Shown here: positions 7,419 through 14,649 of the stretch, one piece after another
Position numbering within the stretch: position 1 is the first letter of the stretch
How the letters are laid out: each line of letters starts with the position of its first letter
Origin: Coxiellaceae bacterium UBA6002
GTDB taxonomy: Bacteria > Pseudomonadota > Gammaproteobacteria > UBA6002
Length of the DNA: 20,919 nucleotides
Direction of reading: 5' to 3'
Assembly: GCA_002429595.1 (NCBI GenBank)
Contig: DJAM01000081.1
Span: 1 to 20,919, forward strand
Program-made: the position numbers and the translations under genes
The notes under the pieces: generated by a model
Database searches by the model: none
Told to the model about the DNA's origin: nothing
Seen by the model: only the letters and a program-made list of their open reading frames with translations

Positions 7419-8369
7419 ATGACTATGCCACATCTCTGGAACAAAACAATTCATCTCGGCGAAACGACGATTCGCTATTTAATACAATCCCAATTGGCGA
7501 TTACCGTTAACTCAATACGACTATTGGATGAAGGATGGGATAATTCGGTTTATCTCATCAATGAAGCACTCATTTTTCGATTTCCTCATAGAGACTTTGG
7601 TGTTTTCTGCTTAGAAAATGAGATAACAATAATCCCCCATCTTGCAGAACAACTTTCTTTTCCAATCTCTTCTCCGCAATGGGTTGGTCATACTTCTGAA
7701 TTATACCCTTACCCCTTTGCAGGTTATCAGCTTATTCCAGGCACGCCCTTATGCGAAGCCTCCTCCACTCTTATTCAAGACAAAACATTTGCGATGATGC
7801 TTGCATCATGGCTGAAAGAATTGCATACCATTAAAGTCACGGAAGAATATACCAGCCTAATCAAGGGTGATCATTCTTGGCGATTGAATGTAAAGCATCG
7901 TGTGGCACGTTGTATTGATAACCTCACTAAATATGAAGAATATTTTTTGGATGTGGGGTTTGAGCTGTCGCTACTTCGGAAGTGTATTGCTTTCCTAAGC
8001 GATTTAAAATTAGCAGTGGGAAAAAAGGTTTGGCTACATGGTGACTTATACTGCCGTCATGTCCTGATTGAACCCATCTCCTTCTTACCTTCCGGGCTCA
8101 TAGATTGGGGAGATGTCCATGTGGGTGATCCCGGAATCGACTTGGCTGTGGGCATGATTTTCACTGAAAGTGCTTTCAATATTTTTATCGAAAGCTATGG
8201 GAAGATTGATCGAGAAAGCTTTGTCTTATTGTTGTTTCATGCGTTTTGCCACAGCATGAATTTTCTCCCCTATGCCTATCAACAAAATAAAAGTTCATTA
8301 AAGAAATGGGCAGCGATGGTGTTAGAAAGAACCATGGAAGAAATAATAAAGACTTTAGGTCCTAGTTAG
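7419..8369 (+). CDS. APH-type aminoglycoside/macrolide phosphotransferase family protein
   Basis: The 316-residue protein has the protein-kinase-like APH fold. The N-lobe contains LLDEGWDNSVYLIN (36-49) and an FRFPHR strand that replaces the usual nucleotide-contacting strand. The hinge carries FAGYQLIPGTPL. The catalytic loop is LHGDLYCRHVLI with HGD at 207-209, and the metal-binding motif is LIDWGDVHVGDP with Asp at 229. The Brenner motif has His where HxDxxxxN expects Asn; this R-H variant is known in some APH subfamilies. It could inactivate an aminoglycoside, macrolide or other hydroxylated compound by ATP-dependent phosphorylation, but the substrate cannot be told from sequence. It lies 111 bases after the GNAT gene on the same strand. 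No strong ribosome binding site precedes ATG 7419, and ATG 7425 is an alternative. Confidence 0.85.
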   Translation: MTMPHLWNKTIHLGETTIRYLIQSQLAITVNSIRLLDEGWDNSVYLINEALIFRFPHRDFGVFCLENEITIIPHLAEQLSFPISSPQWVGHTSELYPYPFAGYQLIPGTPLCEASSTLIQDKTFAMMLASWLKELHTIKVTEEYTSLIKGDHSWRLNVKHRVARCIDNLTKYEEYFLDVGFELSLLRKCIAFLSDLKLAVGKKVWLHGDLYCRHVLIEPISFLPSGLIDWGDVHVGDPGIDLAVGMIFTESAFNIFIESYGKIDRESFVLLLFHAFCHSMNFLPYAYQQNKSSLKKWAAMVLERTMEEIIKTLGPS

Positions 8370-8380
8370 AGGTTAGTTAG

Positions 8381-8554
8381 CATGGTTTTAACGCCTTACA
8401 CTTAAATCGTATTTGGACTTTTTATATAGAGGGCAACAGTGCTTCAGGCAGAGTCTTAGAAAAAATAGGCATGCAGCATGAAGGAACCTTAAAAAAACAC
8501 ATTAAGAAAAATGAAGTTTTTAAAGACTTAGAATACTATGGGAAAATAAAATAA
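8381..8554 (+). pseudogene. C-terminal relic of a RimJ/RimL-type GNAT acetyltransferase
   Basis: A frame opening after a TAG at 8378 and ending at TAA 8552-8554 reads LNRIWTFYIEGNSASGRVLE, then KIGMQHEGTLK and ending EYYGKIK. This is the C-terminal half of the RimJ/RimL GNAT family, with its L-x-R-I-x-x-x-V-x-x-x-N-x-A-S-x-R-V-L-E-K-x-G-M-x-x-E-G pattern. About 57 of roughly 180 residues remain, and the acetyl-CoA loop is lost. The fragment follows the phosphotransferase gene by 11 bases and ends 61 bases before the IS element. Confidence 0.75.
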
Positions 8555-8607
8555 ATCTGATTGTTTAGATTGTCGCGAATCAATTCACTTTATTTTGCCA
8601 GATCTCT

Positions 8608-8615
8608 TTTCGCAA
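8608..8615. repeat. Left 8-bp target-site duplication of the IS256 element
   Basis: TTTCGCAA directly abuts the left terminal repeat and is identical to 9947-9954 on the other side. Confidence 0.9.
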
Positions 8616-8643
8616 GAGCCTGTAACAAAAATTGTGTAACTGC
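8616..8643 (+). repeat. Left terminal inverted repeat of the IS256 element
   Basis: This 28-base end matches the reverse complement of 9919-9946 at most positions, with differences concentrated in its central AT-rich part. Confidence 0.88.
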
Positions 8644-8699
8644 TTATTCTCAACTAACCTAATCGCTTTGTAGCGGTTATTATAAATAAGGAATAAGCA

Positions 8700-9911
8700 A
8701 TGGAACAGGAATTTGATATTGATCCAAAATTAATAGAAGAGCTTGCCAAATCGGTCAAAACAGAAAAAGATCTTGCTGCGCTAAGCAAGCATCTGCTTAA
8801 GCTCACAGTAGAACGTGCTATGAATGTTGAAATGGATGATCATTTAGGGTACGAAAAGCATTCTACGAGAGGTCGAAATTCAGGAAATAGCCGCAATGGT
8901 TACACGTCAAAAAAGCTTAAAGGGAACTTTGGCGAATTGGAAATAGCAACTCCACGTGATCGCAATAGTACTTTTGAGCCTCAACTTGTTCGCAAAGGAC
9001 AAACTAGAATCACAGAGTTTGATCAGCAAATTTTGGCGTTGTATGCAAAGGGCATGACGACCCGAGATATAGCAGACTCCTTCAAAGAAATGTATGGTGC
9101 TGACGTTTCTCATTCCCTAATTTCTAGGATAACAGATGCTGTTATAGACGAGGTTACTGCATGGCAAACGCGTCCGTTAGATGAAATCTATCCTATTCTT
9201 TACTTAGACTGCATTGTCATTAAATGCCATCAAGACAAGCGTGTTATCAATAAATCAGTGTACTTAGCCCTGGCTATTAACCGCGAAGGGCATAAAGAAT
9301 TACTGGGTTTATGGATTGCAGAAAATGAGGGGGCAAAATTCTGGCTCGCTGTATTAACTGAATTAAATCAGCGCGGCGTTAAAGATGTTCTAATTGCTTG
9401 CGTTGATGGGCTAACCGGTTTTCCTGAAGCTATTAATACAGTTTTTCCAAAAACGAAAATCCAGTTATGTATTGTTCATCTCGTCCGTAACTCGCTGCGC
9501 TATGTATCTTATAAAGATATGAAAGCAGTAGCCGGTGATTTAAAAACAATTTATCAAGCTATTAACATTGAACAAGCTGAAAGTGCGCTACTTTCCTTTA
9601 GTGAAAAATGGGATTCCAAATACCCAGCAATTTCTCGCTCTTGGACCAATCACTGGCAAAATATTGTAACATTATTTGCATTTCCTCAAGAAATTCGCAA
9701 AATAATTTATACAACGAATGCGATTGAATCGCTAAATAGTGTCATTAGAAAATCAATTAACAATCGCAAAATTTTTCCTAATGACCAATCAGCGTTAAAA
9801 GTGATATATTTAGCAATTCAGAAGGCATCACAAAAATGGACGATGTCTTTGCATGATTGGAGAGCTGCCATGAACAGATTTATAATCGAATTCGACGGCC
9901 GAATCTCCTAA
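8700..9911 (+). CDS. IS256-family transposase (mutator type)
   Basis: This full-length transposase of 403 residues carries the DDE motif of the Transposase_mut family. The first Asp is in YLDCIVIK (about 168), the second in ACVDGLTGFPEAI (about 236) and the Glu in YTTNAIESLNSVIRK (about 340). The insertion typical of IS256 between the second Asp and the Glu contains CIVHLVRNSLRYV. The N-terminal part with RNGYTSKKLKG and the predicted helix-turn-helix near residues 105-130 binds the terminal repeats. AAGGA at 8688-8692 gives a good start at ATG 8700. No stop or frameshift interrupts it, so it should be active. It catalyses copy-out transposition through a circular intermediate. Confidence 0.95.
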   Translation: MEQEFDIDPKLIEELAKSVKTEKDLAALSKHLLKLTVERAMNVEMDDHLGYEKHSTRGRNSGNSRNGYTSKKLKGNFGELEIATPRDRNSTFEPQLVRKGQTRITEFDQQILALYAKGMTTRDIADSFKEMYGADVSHSLISRITDAVIDEVTAWQTRPLDEIYPILYLDCIVIKCHQDKRVINKSVYLALAINREGHKELLGLWIAENEGAKFWLAVLTELNQRGVKDVLIACVDGLTGFPEAINTVFPKTKIQLCIVHLVRNSLRYVSYKDMKAVAGDLKTIYQAINIEQAESALLSFSEKWDSKYPAISRSWTNHWQNIVTLFAFPQEIRKIIYTTNAIESLNSVIRKSINNRKIFPNDQSALKVIYLAIQKASQKWTMSLHDWRAAMNRFIIEFDGRIS

Positions 9912-9918
9912 ACGAAAT

Positions 9919-9946
9919 GCAGTTACACAGAATTATTTGCAGGCTC
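9919..9946 (-). repeat. Right terminal inverted repeat of the IS256 element
   Basis: This is the reverse complement counterpart of 8616-8643, ending GGCTC outward, followed directly by the TTTCGCAA target duplication. Confidence 0.88.
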
Positions 9947-9954
9947 TTTCGCAA
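9947..9954. repeat. Right 8-bp target-site duplication of the IS256 element
   Basis: TTTCGCAA is identical to 8608-8615. Confidence 0.9.
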
Positions 9955-10057
9955 ACCTCAGTTTCTTATAAAAGGATTTAAAGATATTAGAACTTTTAAA
10001 CATTGCACAGGCTTTGCAAATATCAATTAAAAGCGTGATGTCGCTGTATCAATTAAA

Positions 10058-10076
10058 GAGCCTTATAGAAAGGCTC
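10058..10076 (-). terminator. Hairpin downstream of the small minus-strand gene
   Basis: GAGCCTT (10058-10064) and AAGGCTC (10070-10076) form a 7-bp stem with a 5-base loop. On the minus strand it is followed by TTTAATTG, and it lies 31 bases beyond the stop of the 56-residue ORF at 10107-10277. The T-tail is short. Confidence 0.45.
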
Positions 10077-10106
10077 ACGTTTTAATCTTGGTTGTGGTAA
10101 TAAGCA

Positions 10107-10277
10107 TTATTTTGAAAACGCTTGTTCTATCTCTACTTCTAAGAGGATTTTTAATCGTTCTTCATGGGTTCCTTTGGAGACGTGCATAAGAAATATAATT
10201 TCATCCAAAGCGATGACATTTTCTGAAATCTTGTAATAACCTTTATCTTCTAATCTATTAAATTTTTTTATAGTCAT
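10107..10277 (-). CDS. Small protein of unknown function (56 residues)
   Basis: ATG at 10277 opens a frame of 56 residues starting MTIKKFNRLEDKGYYKISEN and ending EVEIEQAFSK. It is rich in charged residues and predicted mainly helical, with no membrane segment. Its ATG overlaps the TGA of another tiny frame (ATGA), an arrangement typical of coupled small genes such as toxin-antitoxin pairs, and a hairpin terminator follows. I cannot assign a family. There is no obvious Shine-Dalgarno site, so coupling to the upstream frame would be needed. It may be a relic. Confidence 0.4.
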   Translation of the reverse strand: MTIKKFNRLEDKGYYKISENVIALDEIIFLMHVSKGTHEERLKILLEVEIEQAFSK

Positions 10278-10404
10278 ATCTGGCCTCGATAAGCGGCTCG
10301 TCTTAACCTATCAATCTTTCTGTCGTTTGAAATCATTTCTTTGGCAAGACTATCTGGATTTGCGAAACAAATTGAAAGCTTATCACAAATATGGAGATTG
10401 AATT
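10274..10404 (-). CDS. Tiny ORF overlapping the start of the small gene, possibly broken
   Basis: The minus-strand frame is open between a TAA near 10405 and the TGA at 10274-10276. It reads FANPDSLAKEMISNDRKIDR, then LRRAAYRGQI. The only ATG is at 10336, giving 20 residues; without it the frame covers about 42 residues but has no standard start. The basic, helical character and the four-base overlap with the next ORF suggest a former gene pair whose first member has lost its beginning. No family is recognised. Confidence 0.25.
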
Positions 10405-10475
10405 ATAATTAAAAATGAGGCAATATTATGTAAATATAGTATGTCGAAAAAAACAATTTGAGGTCTGTTAGTATC

Positions 10476-10493
10476 ATGAAAATTATCTCTTAA
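10476..10493 (+). CDS. Leader peptide MKIIS of the ABC-F gene (predicted)
   Basis: ATG AAA ATT ATC TCT TAA encodes a five-residue peptide 70 bases before the ABC-F start. GAGG at 10460-10463 could serve as ribosome binding site, although its spacing of 12 is long. Its last codons lie inside the sequence complementary to the ABC-F ribosome binding site, as expected for a ribosome-stalling leader that controls translation of a resistance gene. Short leaders of this kind precede erm, msr and vga genes. An even shorter frame MSKKTI (10441-10461) lies upstream and ends just before it. Confidence 0.45.
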   Translation: MKIIS

Positions 10494-10562
10494 AGTAGCC
10501 CTATTAGAGGGCAAAAACCAAGGCTAACAAGCCTATATTACCGCCCTAATTACTTTAAAGAG
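10487..10562 (+). promoter_or_regulatory. Predicted translational attenuator of the ABC-F gene
   Basis: CTCTTAAAGTA (10487-10497) can pair with TACTTTAAAGAG (10551-10562), an 11-bp helix with one bulged base that buries the AAAGAG Shine-Dalgarno site. Between them are two 5-bp hairpins: GCCCT/AGGGC (10498-10502 with 10508-10512) and AGGCT/AGCCT (10521-10525 with 10530-10534). An alternative helix pairs 10503-10512 with GCCCTAAT at 10543-10550 and would compete with the first hairpin. A ribosome stalled on the MKIIS leader would cover 10487 onward and free the downstream site. This is a structural prediction by eye. Confidence 0.55.
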
Positions 10563-10568
10563 ATGCCA

Positions 10569-11999
10569 ATGATACATAAACCAATTCAAATTAAAAACCT
10601 TAGTCTTTCCTTCCCTCACAAAACCTGCTTTGACGATTTTAATGCTCAAATCTCTTATGGCAGTCGTATTGCTATTATTGGTCGTAACGGGAGTGGAAAA
10701 ACGACATTGCTGAAAATACTGCATGGCACAGTGAAACCGACAAGTGGTGATGTTCTATGTGCTGCTGATGTTACCTTTGGATTTGTCCCACAAATTATTG
10801 AGGAATCTGATTCTTTAAGTGGCGGCCAGCGTTTGAATGCCGCAGTTACGAAAGCTTTGAGCCTTGATCCTAATGTTTTGCTGCTTGATGAACCAACCAA
10901 TCATTTAGATCGACACAACCGTAAAAGCCTGATGCGAATGTTGCAATCTTATCCTGGCACGCTTATTGTCGTATCCCATGATACTGAACTACTCCGTCAT
11001 TGCATCGATACTCTATGGCATATTCATGATGGTAAAATCCATGTATTCCAAGGCGCTTATGATGATTATATTCGTGAATTACGTAGTCACCGATCTTCCA
11101 TAGAACAAGAAATTACACGTCTTGATCGACAAAAGAAAGAGATGCATTACGCTTTAATGAAAGAGCAAAAACGCGCCGCTAAAAGTAAAGCAAGGGGTAA
11201 AAAAAGTATTCATCAAAGAAAATGGCCCACGATTGTCAGTACAGCCAAAGCCGGTAGAGCTGATGAAACGTCAGGTCGCAAAAAATCTGCCATTGATCAT
11301 AAAAAACAAGATTTGACCGAACAACTTTCAAATCTGCACTTACCCGAAATTATTGTGCCTAAATTTTCAATAGGTAGTGCAGACATTGGTGATCGAACGA
11401 TTGTATCAATTAGTGATGGCAGCATAGGATATGCTAGACAAGAGCCGCTGCTTCAAAAAATCAGTCTATCGATAAGCTCAAGAGATCGCATCGCTATTCA
11501 AGGTGATAATGCCAGCGGAAAATCCACGTTGATTAAGGCAATTTTGAATGACCCTAACGTAATTAAATCGGGTAATTGGTATGCGCCAAAGATCGATGAT
11601 ATTGGATATTTGGATCAACATTACTATACTTTGCCTCTTGAAAAGACGGTATTAGAGATCATTGCTGAACTAGTGCCAACCTGGTCTCATATTGAAGTAC
11701 GTCGTCATTTAAACGATTTTCTATTTCGTAAAAATGAAGAAGTCAACAGCAGCGTTGCAGAGCTTTCAGGCGGCGAGAAAGCACGATTGTCTCTTGCACA
11801 AATTGCAGCTCGCACACCTAAATTACTAATCCTTGATGAAATTACAAACAATCTTGATTTAGAGACAAAGGAGCATGTAGCACAAGTTCTCAAAGCCTAC
11901 CCCGGAGCGATGATGGTTATCTCGCATGATGCTGATTTCCTAGAGGGGATTGGAATAGATACTTACTTGGAAATTAACAATGGTGTTTTATCAGGATAA
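10569..11999 (+). CDS. ABC-F family ATPase, antibiotic-resistance (ribosome protection) type
   Basis: The product is a cytosolic protein with two ATPase domains and no membrane segment. Counting from the in-frame ATG 10563, the first domain has Walker A GRNGSGKT (40-47), signature LSGGQR (85-90), Walker B VLLLDEPTNHLD (105-116) and switch His139. The second has Walker A GDNASGKS (314-321), LSGGEK (401-406), and Walker B LLILDE followed by ITNNLD rather than the usual PTNHLD. The linker (about 165-265) is long and highly basic, as in Vga, Msr and Lsa proteins that displace drugs from the ribosome. No arm insertion is present, and the length of about 476 fits this group. ATG 10569 is preferred because AAAGAG ends 6 bases upstream of it, whereas that site touches ATG 10563 directly. 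The inducing drug is unknown. The gene ends 8 bases before a convergent gene. Confidence 0.88.
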   Translation: MIHKPIQIKNLSLSFPHKTCFDDFNAQISYGSRIAIIGRNGSGKTTLLKILHGTVKPTSGDVLCAADVTFGFVPQIIEESDSLSGGQRLNAAVTKALSLDPNVLLLDEPTNHLDRHNRKSLMRMLQSYPGTLIVVSHDTELLRHCIDTLWHIHDGKIHVFQGAYDDYIRELRSHRSSIEQEITRLDRQKKEMHYALMKEQKRAAKSKARGKKSIHQRKWPTIVSTAKAGRADETSGRKKSAIDHKKQDLTEQLSNLHLPEIIVPKFSIGSADIGDRTIVSISDGSIGYARQEPLLQKISLSISSRDRIAIQGDNASGKSTLIKAILNDPNVIKSGNWYAPKIDDIGYLDQHYYTLPLEKTVLEIIAELVPTWSHIEVRRHLNDFLFRKNEEVNSSVAELSGGEKARLSLAQIAARTPKLLILDEITNNLDLETKEHVAQVLKAYPGAMMVISHDADFLEGIGIDTYLEINNGVLSG

Positions 12000-12007
12000 A
12001 TTGACGT

Positions 12008-12583
12008 TTATTTTTTAATACCTACCGCTTCAAGGACAAATCGGCAACGTTCTTCAATAGATTTTTTAGGCACAAACACAATTTCAAAGCGAAATTCTTT
12101 GTATACATCTAAATGAATCTGCTCAAAAATAAGAGCCTCTTCATAACTAATTTTGCGGGCATCTGTAGGTTCGATAAAACCAAGATTTTGAAAAAAGAAT
12201 ACCTTGTTTTGGTAGATGCCAGCTTTTAGGCAGCGATCAATTTCATCTAATAAAAGGGGTGACGGTGTAAAATCATTATTATACCAATGAGATAAATAAC
12301 GTCCCAATGCATAAGTACAAAATGGCGATCGGTCATAAAATTGCAACTCACCTTTGGCATTCATTTGGCGTGATTTCTGCATTAAAATGATCTTATCTAC
12401 AAAATCAGACTGCTCCCATGGGAGCATGTTTCCACTTGCTTGCTCTTTCGCAATCACATCCGTTGCGGACTCAAATACTACCAGGTATCCTAATCTTTCT
12501 AGCTCCTGGATGACAGAGGTTTTTCCACTTCCGGCAGTACCAGTGAAAATATAGCGTTTCACATCAATGTATTTTTTGTCCAT
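12008..12583 (-). CDS. AAA_28-type P-loop ATPase/kinase-like protein
   Basis: This 191-residue protein of the small AAA_28 group carries the Walker A motif FTGTAGSGKTSV (15-22), a lid with E-S-A-T-D-V-I, a QFYDRSPFCTYALGRYL segment resembling the DR-S motif of nucleoside and thymidylate kinases, and a C-terminal VFFFQNLGFIEPTDARKISYEEA with basic residues. Proteins of this type are usually annotated as predicted ATPases and may phosphorylate small molecules; the substrate is not known. The start ATG at 12583 has CTAAAGG just upstream. It converges with the ABC-F gene, with 8 bases between the stop codons and no clear terminator in the gap. Confidence 0.82.
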   Translation of the reverse strand: MDKKYIDVKRYIFTGTAGSGKTSVIQELERLGYLVVFESATDVIAKEQASGNMLPWEQSDFVDKIILMQKSRQMNAKGELQFYDRSPFCTYALGRYLSHWYNNDFTPSPLLLDEIDRCLKAGIYQNKVFFFQNLGFIEPTDARKISYEEALIFEQIHLDVYKEFRFEIVFVPKKSIEERCRFVLEAVGIKK

Positions 12584-12672
12584 TTGGAACCTTTAGGTCA
12601 TCTGTAATAAATATTTGGGTTGATGATTTACTGCATCATAATCGCGTCTGAGACTCGATTTATCTAACTGTC

Positions 12673-12780
12673 TCATTTGAATTCAATATAGTAGCCAAGC
12701 TTCTGATAAAAATCGAGCGCTTCAAAGCCAATTGAGCGGTACCGCTGAAGCAAACGCTAAAAGTGGTGGCGCCTGCTTAC
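12673..12780 (-). pseudogene. C-terminal relic of a GNAT acetyltransferase
   Basis: On the minus strand, the frame ending at TGA 12673-12675 reads FEALDFYQKLGYYIEFK, the terminal strand-helix of GNAT enzymes. Just upstream in another frame, GATTFSV, typical of the preceding strand, survives near 12770. The two are out of phase, so the relic carries at least one frameshift and lacks the acetyl-CoA loop. A 12-base palindrome, AGCGGTACCGCT (12735-12746), lies inside. The rest of 12584-12824 shows no gene, only the start region of the acyltransferase. Confidence 0.6.
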
Positions 12781-12824
12781 TCATGTTAGAGTTTGCATAT
12801 TGCTTGAGAATTTAGGAAAACATC

Positions 12825-13967
12825 ATGCTTACGACAGGAAGAAATTATGGTTTAGATCTCCTAAGATCGGTTGCTATAACCTTGGTATTTCTTGCTCACT
12901 ACAATATTCTGACCAATCAAAGACTATTTGGTCCATTTGGTCAAATCGGAGGGGTGGGAGTAGACTTATTCTTTTCATTAAGTGGCTTTTTAATTGCTAA
13001 TCAAATTTTTCGTTCCCTAAGACAAAGGACTTTTACTCTGAAAACTTTTTATTTAAGACGAGTTTTTAGAATCTTACCGAATTTTTTAGTTGTGTTGAGT
13101 TTGTATTTTTCTCTACCAATTTTTAGGGAGAAACCACTAACAATACCATTTTGGAAATTTGTTACTTTTACTCAAAATTTTTTCTTGATCCCAAGTGCAT
13201 TCTCGCACGCATGGTCACTTTGTATAGAAGAACACTTTTATCTCCTTTTGCCCTTAATTTCTTTGTTCATTGCCAAGAAGCAAAAGGCACGTTTTGGGTG
13301 GATTATAATCCTAGCAATTTTGGTAGCTGAAATAACACTAAGAAGTATTATTTGGATAGTATTTTTGCGTCATGCAGGCAATGGAGCCGGAATGATCTCC
13401 ATGAGTATGATATATGCGCCCACTTTTACTCGGTTGGATAGTCTAACCTTAGGCGTATTCTTAGCTCTGATTAAGCACCATCATCTACGCATCTGGTCTA
13501 ATTTAACGAAAAAAGCAAACCTAGCTTTAATGCTCGGTATAGTGGGGTATGGAATTGTAGTATATATTTATCAAAATTTTACTGCAGCTAGATTTGTGTC
13601 AGCTAGTTTAAGTTATACTTTGCTTGCGTTTAGCTCGATGTTGTTAACTCTGTCGGCGCTTTCGCCTACTTCACTTTTACATAGAGTCCGAATTCCAGGA
13701 GCTACGACATTAGCGACCTTGTCCTATGCAATTTATTTGACACATAAATCATTTATTCATTTATCTCAAATAATGCTATCGCATTGGAATTTGAATAAGT
13801 TAAATTTAGTGATGTTAACATTGTCAATTATAGTATCGGTTCTCGGTGCCGGATTGCTTTATACTTGCATAGAAAAACCTTTTTTAAAGATTAGAGATAG
13901 AATCGAAAGGATGAGATTTTCTGGAGAGACTCTGCATCCTACTGAAACAACAGTTCAAACATTATAA
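12825..13967 (+). CDS. Membrane O-acyltransferase (acyltransferase_3 family)
   Basis: The 380-residue inner-membrane protein has about ten transmembrane helices. It begins GRNYGLDLLRSVAITLVFLAHY, whose His25 is the conserved catalytic residue of the OafA/acyltransferase_3 family, followed by LFFSLSGFLI and the positively charged loop with YLRRVFRILPNF. The signature H-A-W-S-L-x-I-E-E-H-F-Y is seen as SHAWSLCIEEHFYLLLP near residues 125-140. These enzymes transfer acetyl or related groups from the cytosol to sugars of lipopolysaccharide, peptidoglycan or secreted glycans. The acceptor is unknown and no glycan genes are adjacent. TTAGGAAAA at 12812-12820 provides the ribosome binding site. The frame is intact and the C-terminal tail is cytosolic. 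Confidence 0.88.
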   Translation: MLTTGRNYGLDLLRSVAITLVFLAHYNILTNQRLFGPFGQIGGVGVDLFFSLSGFLIANQIFRSLRQRTFTLKTFYLRRVFRILPNFLVVLSLYFSLPIFREKPLTIPFWKFVTFTQNFFLIPSAFSHAWSLCIEEHFYLLLPLISLFIAKKQKARFGWIIILAILVAEITLRSIIWIVFLRHAGNGAGMISMSMIYAPTFTRLDSLTLGVFLALIKHHHLRIWSNLTKKANLALMLGIVGYGIVVYIYQNFTAARFVSASLSYTLLAFSSMLLTLSALSPTSLLHRVRIPGATTLATLSYAIYLTHKSFIHLSQIMLSHWNLNKLNLVMLTLSIIVSVLGAGLLYTCIEKPFLKIRDRIERMRFSGETLHPTETTVQTL

Positions 13968-14001
13968 TAATGACGCTTGAGCTAATTTTAGGTTACAGCC
14001 G

Positions 14002-14628
14002 ATGGAAAAAAATTTTTTAAAAGATCTCTCTGAAATTCAAAAAGCTGGGCTATTTGAAGCATTATACTATATGAATATGTCCGAAATTAAAAATTTTTGT
14101 TATAGCCATAAGATTAGTATAAGCGGTAAAAAGGGAGAGATACTCGATCGTATAAAGCATTATCGGATTACAGGTGAAATTCTTCAGCCCAAAAAGATAC
14201 CTGCCATTTCAAAAGCTAAAGACAGCACACAGTATCCACTTACACCAGAGACGCTTATCTTGTTTGGATCCTATACAAATGATTTGATGACAAGAAATTT
14301 CTTTAAAAGCTTAATTGGAGAACATTTTCATTTTACTGCTTTTGGACAAGATTGGATTATGAAACGCTGGCAACAAGGGAAGCCACCAACATATGGTGAG
14401 TTTGCCAAGGTTTGGCAAAAAGAATATTTAAAACGAAAGAAAAGCAAAGCAAATCCTAAAAAGGAATGGGCATACTTAAACTATTTACAGCGATTTGTGG
14501 CACAATATCCAGATGCATCAAAAAAAGAATTCGGTGCCGCCTGGAAGAAAGAACGTAATAAGCAAGCCGAAAAAGCTATACAGTTATTAAACTCAATATT
14601 AAACGATGCAGATAGACGAATAAAATAG
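14002..14628 (+). CDS. SAP-domain protein with DUF6434-like region
   Basis: The 208-residue soluble protein has two recognisable parts. Residues about 20-58 (NMSEIKNFCYSHKISISGKK, then GEILDRI) fit a SAP helix-extension-helix motif, a nucleic-acid-binding element. Residues about 78-145 include LTPETLILFGSYTNDLMTRN, FFKSLIGEHFHFT and a W-I-M-K segment, resembling the DUF6434 domain found after SAP motifs in bacterial proteins. The C-terminal 60 residues are lysine-rich and helical. A role in DNA or RNA binding is inferred only from the SAP motif. It begins 34 bases after the acyltransferase stop and ends 21 bases before a truncated hydrolase; there is no evidence that the three genes share a function. 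Confidence 0.68.
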   Translation: MEKNFLKDLSEIQKAGLFEALYYMNMSEIKNFCYSHKISISGKKGEILDRIKHYRITGEILQPKKIPAISKAKDSTQYPLTPETLILFGSYTNDLMTRNFFKSLIGEHFHFTAFGQDWIMKRWQQGKPPTYGEFAKVWQKEYLKRKKSKANPKKEWAYLNYLQRFVAQYPDASKKEFGAAWKKERNKQAEKAIQLLNSILNDADRRIK

Positions 14629-14649
14629 TAGCCATATGTAGGGTGATAC

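Larger units (their letters stand above)
8616..9946 (+). mobile_element. Complete IS256-family insertion sequence
   Basis: The element is 1331 bp. The left terminal repeat at 8616-8643 starts GAGCCTGTAAC and ends TGTGTAACTGC; its imperfect inverted copy is at 9919-9946. TTTCGCAA at 8608-8615 is repeated exactly at 9947-9954 as an 8-bp target duplication, the size typical of IS256 elements. One intact transposase gene fills the inside. Intact ends, gene and target duplication point to a recent, potentially active insertion. No passenger gene is carried. The target was noncoding DNA just after the GNAT relic. Confidence 0.92.

Noticed and set aside
10021..10060. TATCAATTAAA repeated twice 28 bases apart, considered as a start of a repeat array
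   Set aside because: There are only two short AT-rich copies and no regular spacing, so this is not a CRISPR or iteron array.
10398..10440. Possible promoter for the ABC-F leader (TTGAAT with TATTAT or TATAGT)
   Set aside because: The spacing is 20 bases for one choice and the -35 is missing for the other, so I could not support a specific promoter.
10655..10900. Minus-strand ORF of 81 residues inside the ABC-F gene
   Set aside because: It is a shadow frame opposite well-conserved Walker A and signature motifs.
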